Positions 1 to 8,009 of a DNA stretch of 45,821 bases are shown piece after piece. The notes beneath the pieces were generated by a model. It had not been told where the DNA came from. It made no database searches and saw only the letters and a program-made list of their open reading frames with translations. Within the stretch, counting starts at the first letter, position 1. Each line of letters begins with the position of its first letter. The stretch comes from Amylibacter sp. (GTDB lineage: Bacteria; Pseudomonadota; Alphaproteobacteria; Rhodobacterales; Rhodobacteraceae): NCBI GenBank assembly GCA_021775375.1, contig JAJFHY010000254.1, forward strand, positions 1 to 45,821, written 5' to 3'. A program made the translations under genes and the position numbers.

Positions 1-500
1 CCAGATGTACATGCACTAGACGTTGGAATAATACGCCCTGTAATGCCAAAAAATACACCAATGTTGACTGCCGCCGAATGGCTCATCATTTTAACATAAC
101 TTGTGGCCGTAAGGTTATGCATTGTCCCGTCGTTCATAAACTCTGCAAAAGCAGTCATTGGTTCAGTACTTCCAAACGAGGACCCATAGGATATGCCAAC
201 CCTTCCCGACTGCAGTAAATCGGCGTGACTTAATCCTGCGTCACCAAGAGCTTGCTCAGTCGCAAAAACGGCCAATCTGGATACTGGCCCCATACTGCGA
301 AGCTTTTTACGGGGATAATCACCCGTAATATCAAAACCATTAATAGGGCCGGCAAGCCGAGTATTTAAATCAGCATATCGATCCCATTCGGGCATATGAC
401 GAATACCCGTGGCACCCTGTTCCATTTTTGTACGGATACCACCCCAATCACTACCCAGTGACGTAATGCCACCAAGTCCCGTGACCACAACACGACGCAT
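1..500 (-). CDS. apeR: Ketosynthase, ApeR-like (3' end cut by window edge)
   Basis: This is a beta-ketoacyl-ACP synthase of the FabF type, the last visible gene of the aryl polyene operon. It is missing from the ORF track because it has no stop inside the window. Translating the minus strand from the ATG at 500 gives MRRVVVTGLGG and ends in SSACTSG, so the active-site cysteine (about residue 164) is present. The histidine half of the C-H-H triad lies outside the window. The start codon shares one base with the stop of the ketoreductase gene upstream (TAATG), which points to translational coupling. In characterised APE systems ApeR forms a homodimer acting in early chain extension (from memory). 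The ApeR assignment rather than a generic FabF rests on its position after P and Q. Confidence 0.88.
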   Translation of the reverse strand, partial: MRRVVVTGLGGITSLGSDWGGIRTKMEQGATGIRHMPEWDRYADLNTRLAGPINGFDITGDYPRKKLRSMGPVSRLAVFATEQALGDAGLSHADLLQSGRVGISYGSSFGSTEPMTAFAEFMNDGTMHNLTATSYVKMMSHSAAVNIGVFFGITGRIIPTSSACTS

Positions 501-1225
501 TAGTACATTCCCCCATTCACGGAAATGACTTGACGTGTAATATAAGCGGCATCTTCAGAACACAAAAAGGCAACGGTCGCCGCCACTTCATCTGGCAATC
601 CCAGCCTACGCATAGGAATAGCTTTCTTGACTTCATCGATGGGAATGTCGTCCAGCATCTGAGTTTCAATCAAACCTGGCGCAACACAGTTAACTGTAAT
701 CTTGCGCTTGGCAAGTTCGACAGAAAGCGCCTTCACAGCCCCGATGAGGCCGGCTTTTGATGCGCTATAATTGACTTGTCCACGGTTCCCCATCACCCCG
801 GAGACAGACGACAATGCAACAATACGCCCACCTTTTCTCTGTGAAATCATTGGCATAGTTAAAGGGTGTAATACGTTATAAAATCCGTCTAAATTTGTAT
901 GCAACACCTGATCCCATTCCTGACCGGACATTGCTGGAAAGGCTGCATCACGAGCAACGCCTGCATTCAAAACAACACCATAATAAGGTGCGTTTGCGTT
1001 TATATCCGCCTCTAAGATATTTTGGCAATGTGCCCTATCTGATATATCGAACTGAAGAACGCGTCCAGATTGACCGTTTGCACGCACCTGTTCCAAAGTT
1101 TCCTCTGCGCCGGATCGATCATTGCCATAATGTACGACAATATCAAAACCGTCTTTTGCCAAGCGCACCGCTATTGCTTTTCCAATGCCTTTGCTTGCCC
1201 CGGTTACAAGAATTGTTTTTTGCAT
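500..1225 (-). CDS. apeQ: 3-oxoacyl-ACP reductase (FabG family), ApeQ-like
   Basis: This is an NADPH-dependent ketoreductase that would reduce the beta-keto group after each elongation in polyene synthesis. The N-terminal TGASKGIG motif binds the cofactor, and NAG and the S...YSASK catalytic set are all present; the protein ends in the usual GGMY. It is 241 aa, the normal FabG length. The ORF-track start is a TTG; the ATG one codon later (1225) gives MQKTILVTG and is preferred. Its stop overlaps the start of the ApeR-like ketosynthase by one base. It lies 21 bases downstream of the ApeP-like dehydratase. A housekeeping FabG is the alternative, but the gene lies inside a pigment operon. Confidence 0.92.
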   Translation of the reverse strand: MQKTILVTGASKGIGKAIAVRLAKDGFDIVVHYGNDRSGAEETLEQVRANGQSGRVLQFDISDRAHCQNILEADINANAPYYGVVLNAGVARDAAFPAMSGQEWDQVLHTNLDGFYNVLHPLTMPMISQRKGGRIVALSSVSGVMGNRGQVNYSASKAGLIGAVKALSVELAKRKITVNCVAPGLIETQMLDDIPIDEVKKAIPMRRLGLPDEVAATVAFLCSEDAAYITRQVISVNGGMY

Positions 1226-1246
1226 CAAACTACTAAACCTAATTAA

Positions 1247-1690
1247 TCATAATTTATTTTTATCGTATTCATACGGCTGGTACACATTTAACTTTGCCTC
1301 AGCCAAAATATGTTTTTCATCTGAAATTTGACAATCGAATGCCGCCATCTCTCCATCATCATAAAGAACACACGATTTAGCGACAAGACTACTCCCGATC
1401 GTATACGCATTTGTGAACAATTTTAACTTCCGAACACTCACTAAAAAACCGATACGAACGGCATTGCCCGCATCAAGTGCTTTTATGCCGCTAAAACAAG
1501 CTACTGTCTGTGCCATATACTCTATACCAATATAGGCTGGTACTGCGTTTTCATTTAAAAACGGAGAGCCTAGCTTTATCTCAATGACGGATTGAATGCT
1601 TTCATCATCATAGCATTCTATCCGATCGATTAGTATCATAGGAGCTTCATGGGCAATAAGGTCGGAAACGTTATATTTGCAAACACGCAT
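1247..1690 (-). CDS. apeP: 3-hydroxyacyl-ACP dehydratase, ApeP-like hotdog protein
   Basis: A small hotdog-fold protein (147 aa) with HEAPMILIDRI near the N-terminus; His14 is the likely catalytic histidine. The sequence resembles the COG4706-type predicted dehydratases that pair with ApeI in aryl polyene synthesis. In characterised systems ApeI and ApeP form a heterodimer that removes water from the hydroxyacyl-ACP to give each trans double bond (from memory). It sits between the ApeO-like ketosynthase (4 bases upstream) and the ketoreductase, as in canonical clusters. The ATG at 1690 follows immediately on the ApeO stop. Function is inferred from motif and position. Confidence 0.85.
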   Translation of the reverse strand: MRVCKYNVSDLIAHEAPMILIDRIECYDDESIQSVIEIKLGSPFLNENAVPAYIGIEYMAQTVACFSGIKALDAGNAVRIGFLVSVRKLKLFTNAYTIGSSLVAKSCVLYDDGEMAAFDCQISDEKHILAEAKLNVYQPYEYDKNKL

Positions 1691-1693
1691 ACG

Positions 1694-2881
1694 CTACCCT
1701 TTGCCCAGAATTACACTGATATTATTGCCACCAAATGCAAATGAATTGGTCATCATAAGTTCTGATCCGGCATCTTGTTTATCACCAGCTTTTACGAAAC
1801 CCAGTTCTGGAATATCTTTATCAATTTCTTCATCCCACAAATGAGGAGGCAACTGTCGTTGTGCATAATCTTCCTGAAGAGCCATCCATAAAAACGCAAT
1901 TTCACTCGCTCCGGCTGCACCTAACATATGACCAGTCATAGGTTTTGTAGAGCTACAGCAAACCTCACGCCCAAATACTTGCGATACAGCGCGCCCTTCC
2001 ATTGCATCATTCAACAGGGTCGCGGTGCCATGTAAATTCAAATAGCTTATTTGTTTTGATGAAATATCAGCGTAACACAAAGCGCTTTCCATGGCTTTAA
2101 TTGCCCCGCTTCCCGTTGGATCCGGTGCGCTGAAATGATGTGCATCTGATGACTCACCTATACCCCGAATGCAAACTGCACCCTCATCCTTTGATATAAT
2201 AAACGCAACGGCACCTTCCCCTATATTAATGCCATCTCGGTTAAGGCTAAAAGGATTGCAAATCTCGGATGACAGGGAGTTTAATGATTGAAAGCCATTC
2301 AAGGTTAAACCGCACAAAGTATCAGCACCGCCAACAATCACAGCATCACAAAGGCCGGCATTTATAAAGCGCTTCGCAGAGGCCAAACTTTTCGCGCTTG
2401 AGGTACAGGCAGTTGAAATGGTCATCGCCGGTCCGGTTAGCTTATAGTAATTTGACACGAAATCTGAAATAGAATCGATTTCTTGGTAAGCGTAATCATA
2501 TTCATCAGGAAAATTTCCATTTTCGACTTTAAAGGTAATTCCTGTTTCGGCATCCGATATACCAGATGTACTAGACCCCAGAATGACACCAACACGGTCA
2601 GATCCAAAGCGTTCTATCGCAGCCAATATGTCATCTTCAATTTCATGTAATGCCATAAGCATTAATCGATTGTTACGCGTATTGTGTTTATGCATAGATG
2701 ATGGAATTTCAGGAAGCGTTGCATGAACGGCACCTACCCAAACAGAACGGTCTAATACCAAATCATCACGTTCAACCATACCCGCTTGCGATCCTGCGAA
2801 CAGATTTTGGGCAACCTGTTTTTTGCCGACCCCAAGCGGATTTACTATTCCAAGAGCATTTATATACGTTACATTACTCAT
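1694..2881 (-). CDS. apeO: Beta-ketoacyl-ACP synthase, ApeO-like
   Basis: A full-length ketosynthase (395 aa) that condenses malonyl-ACP with the growing aryl polyene chain. The complete C-H-H triad is visible: Cys159 in STACTSS, His284 in NLHGTAT and His318 in KPMTGHMLGAAGASE. The C-terminus has the family glycine-rich FAFGGNN loop. In known APE systems ApeO works as a heterodimer with the half-size chain-length factor ApeC, which is also present here at 14862-15590. The start (ATG, 2881) overlaps the lipoprotein stop by a few bases, and 4 bases separate its stop from apeP. Confidence 0.92.
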   Translation of the reverse strand: MSNVTYINALGIVNPLGVGKKQVAQNLFAGSQAGMVERDDLVLDRSVWVGAVHATLPEIPSSMHKHNTRNNRLMLMALHEIEDDILAAIERFGSDRVGVILGSSTSGISDAETGITFKVENGNFPDEYDYAYQEIDSISDFVSNYYKLTGPAMTISTACTSSAKSLASAKRFINAGLCDAVIVGGADTLCGLTLNGFQSLNSLSSEICNPFSLNRDGINIGEGAVAFIISKDEGAVCIRGIGESSDAHHFSAPDPTGSGAIKAMESALCYADISSKQISYLNLHGTATLLNDAMEGRAVSQVFGREVCCSSTKPMTGHMLGAAGASEIAFLWMALQEDYAQRQLPPHLWDEEIDKDIPELGFVKAGDKQDAGSELMMTNSFAFGGNNISVILGKG

Positions 2882-3452
2882 TGGTTATCTCTGAAGATTG
2901 TATTGTTAATTGTTGTTTAAGTCTTTGGTCCTCAAATATTGTTGTTTCAGACCAAGCATTTTCCCTGTTCGATGCATATGTGATCGTGATAATATCTTTA
3001 CCGTTAGAAACAACACGCCTTTGATGCTTTTTATCATCCATAATTGCATAATTACTTAGTAGTTGTGAAGTTACGTCGCGTGTGGGCCAGTAAACCAGCA
3101 TAATATGCTTAAGCACATCTTCGGATAGCACCGTTTCCGGCAACCAGTCGGCACGAGAGGTACGCAAACCATTTTGCCCCCAATTTATCTCCATTGCACG
3201 CCGACCAAAGGTATCGATGGCAAGTAAATGCAATTCAGTTTTTGAAATACTAATCCGCGCCTGAAATGTGTAACTTTGATTGCCATTTTGTCCTGACAAC
3301 AACTGTGCTGCTTCTATTTCACGACCGGGGAAAGACCATGTGGGATTTTGCACCATCACTTGCGAAAAGCCACGTATGGTCGGCATTTTTGGTGCTGGCG
3401 CACCGCACGCAACAAGCACAGTACATGCAATAATTAACCAACTTAGGCGCAT
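2874..3452 (-). CDS. apeN: Outer-membrane-type lipoprotein, DUF3261-like (ApeN)
   Basis: A predicted lipoprotein of 192 aa. From the ATG at 3452 it reads MRLSWLIIACTVLVACGAP, a signal peptide ending in a lipobox (LVAC) with Cys as the acylation site. The longer ORF-track start runs into the upstream flavin gene and would bury the signal peptide, so the internal ATG, preceded by GGTGGGAAATC, is chosen. Family members (DUF3261) occur in nearly all APE clusters between the exporter and ApeO and are thought to help place the pigment in the outer membrane. It overlaps the flavoenzyme gene by 10 bases and apeO by 8. Biochemical function is unknown. Confidence 0.82.
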   Translation of the reverse strand: MRLSWLIIACTVLVACGAPAPKMPTIRGFSQVMVQNPTWSFPGREIEAAQLLSGQNGNQSYTFQARISISKTELHLLAIDTFGRRAMEINWGQNGLRTSRADWLPETVLSEDVLKHIMLVYWPTRDVTSQLLSNYAIMDDKKHQRRVVSNGKDIITITYASNRENAWSETTIFEDQRLKQQLTIQSSEITNE

Positions 3453-4678
3453 TGATTTCCCACCAAAGCCAGATATTTTTTGGGGTTTGTCACAAACACA
3501 TTTTTCTCGTCCCAAGCGTAACCTGCCAAGACTGATACAATCATGCTCTTTATACTGTTTTCGCCTTGCGGAGGGTTCTTTATAATTTTCTGTAAGCTAC
3601 CATCATACCACGCTTCAACAAAAGCTTTGAAACATTCGACACCCACTTTCAATGGCGTTTCGAAATCTTTTTGCCAGTCCACCTTTTCACCATTTAACTG
3701 CCGAACCAATGGTTCAACAAGTAAATCTGCCGACTTCATTGCAACTGTCACACCTGAAGAAAAAACAGGATCCAAAAATTCTCCTGCATTTCCCAAAAGC
3801 ACATAATTATGCGCACATAAATGAGAGACATTACAAGAATAACCTTTCATCTCACTCACTGTCCGTATTTCTTTTGCATCCGCTAATAATCCGGATAATT
3901 CATCCACCTCTGAAATCAAACTCCACAGTTTCTGTGACGGATTTCCATCGATTTTGGCTAGCCTTTCGGGCGTAGCAACAACACCGATTGAAGATTGGCC
4001 GTTGCCAAAAGGAATAAGCCAATACCAAATATCAGGTTCGTTTGGATGAACAGTAATCAATATCTTGTTCCTATCAAATTCCTTTGTAGAGAGCTGATCT
4101 GAAATATGGGTAAATAGAGCATGGCGAACCGGAAACGTAGAAGGACGCTCAAGTCCAAGCATGCGGGGTAAAACCCGACCATATCCACTTGCATCCACAA
4201 TGAAACGACAACGCAATGCAATTTGATTACCGGCATCATCATTCACCAATAAGTCCGCACCATCATCATTGAGTGTAATGCTGCTAACCTCGTGGCCATA
4301 ACGGATTTCAACACCGTTTTTCACGGCCTCATCAGCCAGTAATTTATCGAAACTAGAGCGCTGAACCTGAAAGGTTGTTGCCCAGCCTTCTGCGCTTTTC
4401 TCTTCGAATGCAATATTGCTTTTCTTGTCCCCAAACGCAAACGCAGCTCCATTCTTCATTTGGAAATCAGCGTTTTTCAAAGCCTCCATCATGCCGGCTT
4501 TTTCAATGAATTCCATTGATTGCGGCAGTAGGCTTTCGCCAATAACAAATCGGGGAAAATGTGATTTCTCTAAAACGGTCGCATTAACACCTTTTTGTGC
4601 CAACAATGCAGCCGCCATCGTTCCGGATGGCCCCGCACCAATGATAACAACATCACATTCAAGATCAGACACGCTCAT
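3443..4678 (-). CDS. Flavin-dependent halogenase-like oxidoreductase in APE cluster
   Basis: A 411-aa FAD protein starting at the ATG at 4678 (AGGA upstream), giving MSVSDLECDVVIIGAGPSG. The Rossmann motif GAGPSG is at residues 14-19, GESLLP at 47-52, a lysine in FQMKNGAAF at residue 75, and WYWLIP at 218-223. WxWxIP and a lysine near residue 75-79 are the signatures of flavin-dependent halogenases (PrnA K79, PltA-type enzymes; from memory). A second FAD motif, the LLGNAGEFLDPVFSSG segment, is present. It sits between the exporter and lipoprotein genes of the aryl polyene operon, so the likely substrate is the aryl head group or polyene carrier intermediate. Alternatives are a hydroxylase or a polyene reductase/desaturase of the same superfamily. 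No dedicated flavin reductase gene is visible here. Confidence 0.75.
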   Translation of the reverse strand: MSVSDLECDVVIIGAGPSGTMAAALLAQKGVNATVLEKSHFPRFVIGESLLPQSMEFIEKAGMMEALKNADFQMKNGAAFAFGDKKSNIAFEEKSAEGWATTFQVQRSSFDKLLADEAVKNGVEIRYGHEVSSITLNDDGADLLVNDDAGNQIALRCRFIVDASGYGRVLPRMLGLERPSTFPVRHALFTHISDQLSTKEFDRNKILITVHPNEPDIWYWLIPFGNGQSSIGVVATPERLAKIDGNPSQKLWSLISEVDELSGLLADAKEIRTVSEMKGYSCNVSHLCAHNYVLLGNAGEFLDPVFSSGVTVAMKSADLLVEPLVRQLNGEKVDWQKDFETPLKVGVECFKAFVEAWYDGSLQKIIKNPPQGENSIKSMIVSVLAGYAWDEKNVFVTNPKKYLALVGNQCA

Positions 4679-4688
4679 AAATAAATTC

Positions 4689-7001
4689 CTATTTGTTTTC
4701 TTGGGCGAATGGAGCCAGCCCAAAAGCCAGAATAATTCCGATTAAAATTGTTTGTCCGAACGCATGTACGGCATATTGTTGGCTCAAAGCTAATAAACCA
4801 AAAGCAAAGATTGTAGACAGGGCTGATAGACCGTTGGCAAGTAGGCTTATATGTAAATTTTCTTTGCTGCTTTCTGTGCAAAAAAGTGCATAATCCAAGC
4901 CCAAAGCAAAAACCAGCATTAATGCCATAGCATTAAAAAAGGTAAAGCCTCCACCCATCAAAGCGATAATAAACGGGGTCAATACAACGGCAAGCATTGG
5001 GGCTGCAATTACCATAAGTGCCCTTTTGGCACCGTAGCGTAAGCTCAGAAACCCAAAGATAATTACGCCTGCAACAGCTAATAAAGCAAGCGCGCGCTGG
5101 CGGTAATCGGTTAAAACTTTACTGATTTCATATGCCGGATCAACAAACCTAATATGGTCGTTTTCGGCCCCAAGCATTGCAAGGCTTTGCACATCTTTAA
5201 CCCCTTTTAGTGCTATCAAATGAACGACACTGTCTTTGCTCTTCTCAATCTGCAACATCATGAGAGAAGCAAAACTACCCAATGTTTCCAACTGTTCCAG
5301 GGTTAAGAAACCTTCACTGTGATTTGAATACCCAGCAGTGCGGTTCAAATCAATAGTCTGCAAATACTCGCTAAGATGATCACCAAGTAAATGATCTGAT
5401 ATCAGTTTGCGATTTTCTTGTTGTCGTGCGGCAGACGGCACCAACGTCGACAATGCGGTATAATCCGATAGTCGGTTCTGTTCAATTAGATGTTCGAGTT
5501 GGGTACGTAATGCTTCTTCTGTGATTAAGGTATCTTCTTGCGTAGTCCCTTTTACCAAATAAAACTGCGCATCGTTTTCAATGCCGGTTAGCTGCTTAAT
5601 TGCAGCTTCTTCAGCCAAAATACTTTTCGGCAAGCTTTGCAAACGCCGGATATCATCGTCTACATCAAGCTGGATATAACCTATACAAACGACACCCGAT
5701 ATTACCGCCAATCCAATCCATTTAGCCGTATTATTATCTGCCCTACTCCATAATTTTTGGTATACATTTACGAGCCAAAACTTCTTTGCTGAATACTCTA
5801 TGGTTGCCCCATGATCCAATTTTGGGAATATAAAAACAACGGTCAAATACGACATGATCAGGCCAGATGTTGAAAATACGGCGATTTGTTGCAGTCCTGG
5901 GAATGGTGTCAATGCAAGGGTCATGAAACCAATAACAGAGCTTATTAGCCCTAAAGTTAAACTGGGTAGAATGGCATTGATACGTTGCAGTGGTGTTTTA
6001 TTTGATGCTGAAAATCGTTCGCAGCAATAATGAAACGCATTGTCAACAGCGATACCCATCAAACCTGCGCCAAACACTAAAGCCATCAAATGTATCTTAT
6101 CAAAAATGATCAAATTAACGGCTAAAGCAAAACTAACGCCTGATACAATTGCTAACAAAGACATCCAGATAGGTTGCAATCCCCTGAAGATAAAAAAAGC
6201 TAAAAGCAGGATAGCAACAATGGAGACCAGACCTATTCTTGATGCTTCTGTTTTTGCACCGGACGTTGCATGGTTTGCATAAAAAACCGCACCCATTTTT
6301 TTAATATCAATACTCGGACTTTTATTTTTCAGTCTGATTGTAAATTCATTAAAAAACGGAATGAACTGCGCTTGAAATTTTGGTGAATACGGTTCTCCAA
6401 CAAGCTCCATATCCAAAATAAAAGAATACTCCCCATCTTTTTCAACAGTCGGAAGCCCTGCGACAATGTTATATTTTGTCTGACCAATCGGAAGCTCTGA
6501 AAAGTATCGTGGCAAGAATAAATACGGATCTCTTTGGATAAGATCACTGTCAGCAATGCCAAATGGAGAAAACATTTGTGCGATTGCGTCTTCATAAACG
6601 CTTTTCACATCACCAGTTTTTAAAAACTTTCTGTCTTGGTCTGACAACAAGCCCATTCGGTATGGAAAATATACTTGCCCAACCTCTTGAACAGATAATT
6701 CCCGCCTGCCGTCCTTTGAAGGATGTATAAAGCCCTCGCGTTCTAATGCATTTCGCAAATCCATTGACGCGTTTTGTGCTTGCTCAATATCTTCATCTGA
6801 AACAACGACTATTATACGACTTGAGGCTTGAGTTTGCATCATGTCTTTGGCTTCGTGTATCCACTTTTCTTCTGTAGTTTGTTTTGGAAGCAAGGCCAGT
6901 ATATTGTTTTCAAGAGGCAGACCCGATGACAGTTTTATTCCAATCACAATGAATGAAAAGACGATCAAACTGACCCAAAGAACAAAGCCTGCATTCTTCA
7001 C
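4689..7001 (-). CDS. apeM: MMPL/RND-superfamily exporter, ApeM-like
   Basis: A 770-aa inner-membrane transporter with the layout of RND/MMPL proteins: one N-terminal membrane helix, a large periplasmic loop (about residues 35-245), a five-helix block (about 250-390), another long loop, and a second helix block at the C-terminus. The charged GIAVDNAFHY and GLDYALF segments occur in equivalent positions of the two halves. In APE clusters this protein is thought to move the lipid-linked pigment across the envelope together with ApeL and ApeN. The start is GTG at 7001, overlapping the LolA-like stop (GTGA). It precedes the halogenase-like gene by 10 bases. Confidence 0.9.
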   Translation of the reverse strand: MKNAGFVLWVSLIVFSFIVIGIKLSSGLPLENNILALLPKQTTEEKWIHEAKDMMQTQASSRIIVVVSDEDIEQAQNASMDLRNALEREGFIHPSKDGRRELSVQEVGQVYFPYRMGLLSDQDRKFLKTGDVKSVYEDAIAQMFSPFGIADSDLIQRDPYLFLPRYFSELPIGQTKYNIVAGLPTVEKDGEYSFILDMELVGEPYSPKFQAQFIPFFNEFTIRLKNKSPSIDIKKMGAVFYANHATSGAKTEASRIGLVSIVAILLLAFFIFRGLQPIWMSLLAIVSGVSFALAVNLIIFDKIHLMALVFGAGLMGIAVDNAFHYCCERFSASNKTPLQRINAILPSLTLGLISSVIGFMTLALTPFPGLQQIAVFSTSGLIMSYLTVVFIFPKLDHGATIEYSAKKFWLVNVYQKLWSRADNNTAKWIGLAVISGVVCIGYIQLDVDDDIRRLQSLPKSILAEEAAIKQLTGIENDAQFYLVKGTTQEDTLITEEALRTQLEHLIEQNRLSDYTALSTLVPSAARQQENRKLISDHLLGDHLSEYLQTIDLNRTAGYSNHSEGFLTLEQLETLGSFASLMMLQIEKSKDSVVHLIALKGVKDVQSLAMLGAENDHIRFVDPAYEISKVLTDYRQRALALLAVAGVIIFGFLSLRYGAKRALMVIAAPMLAVVLTPFIIALMGGGFTFFNAMALMLVFALGLDYALFCTESSKENLHISLLANGLSALSTIFAFGLLALSQQYAVHAFGQTILIGIILAFGLAPFAQENK

Positions 7002-7594
7002 CGAAGATATCCTTTAAGCTCTGGTAAAGTTGAAACATTGACAACGGAATGCTGCGATAAAAATATCATATCCCAGTCGCCATTTGTGCGTTGAATTTCA
7101 ATTGTTTCTACATATGCATCACCGGACAACTCGATGTTTTTAATCGCTGAAACTTGTCCGGCATCGTTTGGCTTGAATGATAATGACCATTTATCGCCAT
7201 TGAACTTTGGCTTCGTGTTGAATTCACTTTCCAACTGCTCCCAACCACCTTTTAGCGTTGCTTCCATAATAGATTGCAACATTGCAAGACCAGGGAGTTT
7301 TGATGCAGGTATACGAAGTGTCTTTCGCCCACCTACCGTTTGCAAAATACCCTTGTCATTTACGGTCAAGCGGCTTTCAAATGGGGATTTTGTCGACCAG
7401 ATCACTGCTTTTTTCGGTAAAAGGTAAAACTGTCCATTGGATTTGATAGGGCTACCAAACCCTTTTAGATGGCGCTCTTGACTAAATTTTGCAGTCAATA
7501 CCTCACCCTTTTTTAACGCGACTGTTTTCGGTATGACTGCGGCAAAACCAGTGTTTGCAATCACAATCAATGCAATTGCAAATATTATTCGCAT
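6998..7594 (-). CDS. apeL: LolA-like periplasmic lipid carrier, ApeL-like
   Basis: A 198-aa exported protein with an N-terminal signal peptide (MRIIFAIALIVIANTGFAA) followed by a LolA-like body: FSQERHLKGF, then SNGQFYLLPKKAVIWSTKSPFES. LolA-fold proteins carry lipoproteins or acyl lipids through the periplasm. In APE operons the gene sits beside the MMPL exporter and probably hands over the aryl polyene lipid. It overlaps the thioesterase gene by 10 bases and the exporter by 4, so the three are translationally linked. The substrate is inferred from context only. Confidence 0.85.
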   Translation of the reverse strand: MRIIFAIALIVIANTGFAAVIPKTVALKKGEVLTAKFSQERHLKGFGSPIKSNGQFYLLPKKAVIWSTKSPFESRLTVNDKGILQTVGGRKTLRIPASKLPGLAMLQSIMEATLKGGWEQLESEFNTKPKFNGDKWSLSFKPNDAGQVSAIKNIELSGDAYVETIEIQRTNGDWDMIFLSQHSVVNVSTLPELKGYLR

Positions 7595-7998
7595 ATTAAA
7601 TATCTTACTTTATTTTGTAATACTTCGGGTGATACGAAACTCATTTCCTGCGTCTCAATATCAACAGCAACCTGGATTGTTGCCCCTTTTGTAAGTTTCT
7701 CACCAGTCTTTATGTCAGTTATCAAGTATTTAATTTTCAGCCTGTTTTCATATTCAATTAATGTCGCAGTAACCATAACTTCCTGCAAAAACCTTATTGA
7801 CCGAACATATTTCAGATGCACGTCAACGATAGGCCAAACATAACCTGAGTTATGCATCTCATTGTAATTATATCCAATTTTATCAAGTAATTCGCAGCGC
7901 GCTTGTTCGAAATATTCAAGATATTTCCCATGCCATACGATACCCATAGGATCTAGGTGATAAAACTGTATTTTAATTGGAATAGACACAGAAATCAT
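7585..7998 (-). CDS. apeK: Acyl-ACP/CoA thioesterase, 4HBT hotdog family (ApeK)
   Basis: A 137-aa 4-hydroxybenzoyl-CoA-thioesterase-like protein. The family signature FYHLDPMGIVWHGKYLEYFEQAR lies at residues 12-34, with the Asp16 region expected to act in hydrolysis. The ORF-track start at 8013 is a TTG that overlaps the ammonia lyase end; the ATG at 7998 gives MISVSIPIK and is more likely, although its ribosome binding site is weak. In APE pathways ApeK is proposed to edit or release stalled acyl-ACPs. It follows the ammonia lyase and precedes the LolA-like gene with a 10-base overlap. Confidence 0.87.
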   Translation of the reverse strand: MISVSIPIKIQFYHLDPMGIVWHGKYLEYFEQARCELLDKIGYNYNEMHNSGYVWPIVDVHLKYVRSIRFLQEVMVTATLIEYENRLKIKYLITDIKTGEKLTKGATIQVAVDIETQEMSFVSPEVLQNKVRYLICE

Positions 7999-8009
7999 AT
8001 CGCAATCTT

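Noticed and set aside
530-760. Plus-strand ORFs inside the aryl polyene operon (530-760, 895-1236, 2698-3024 and similar)
   Set aside because: They are antisense shadows of well-supported minus-strand genes and have low-complexity or motif-free translations.
4057-4242. Small minus-strand ORFs at 4057-4242 and 6329-6595
   Set aside because: They lie in alternate frames of the flavoenzyme and MMPL genes and have no independent start signals.
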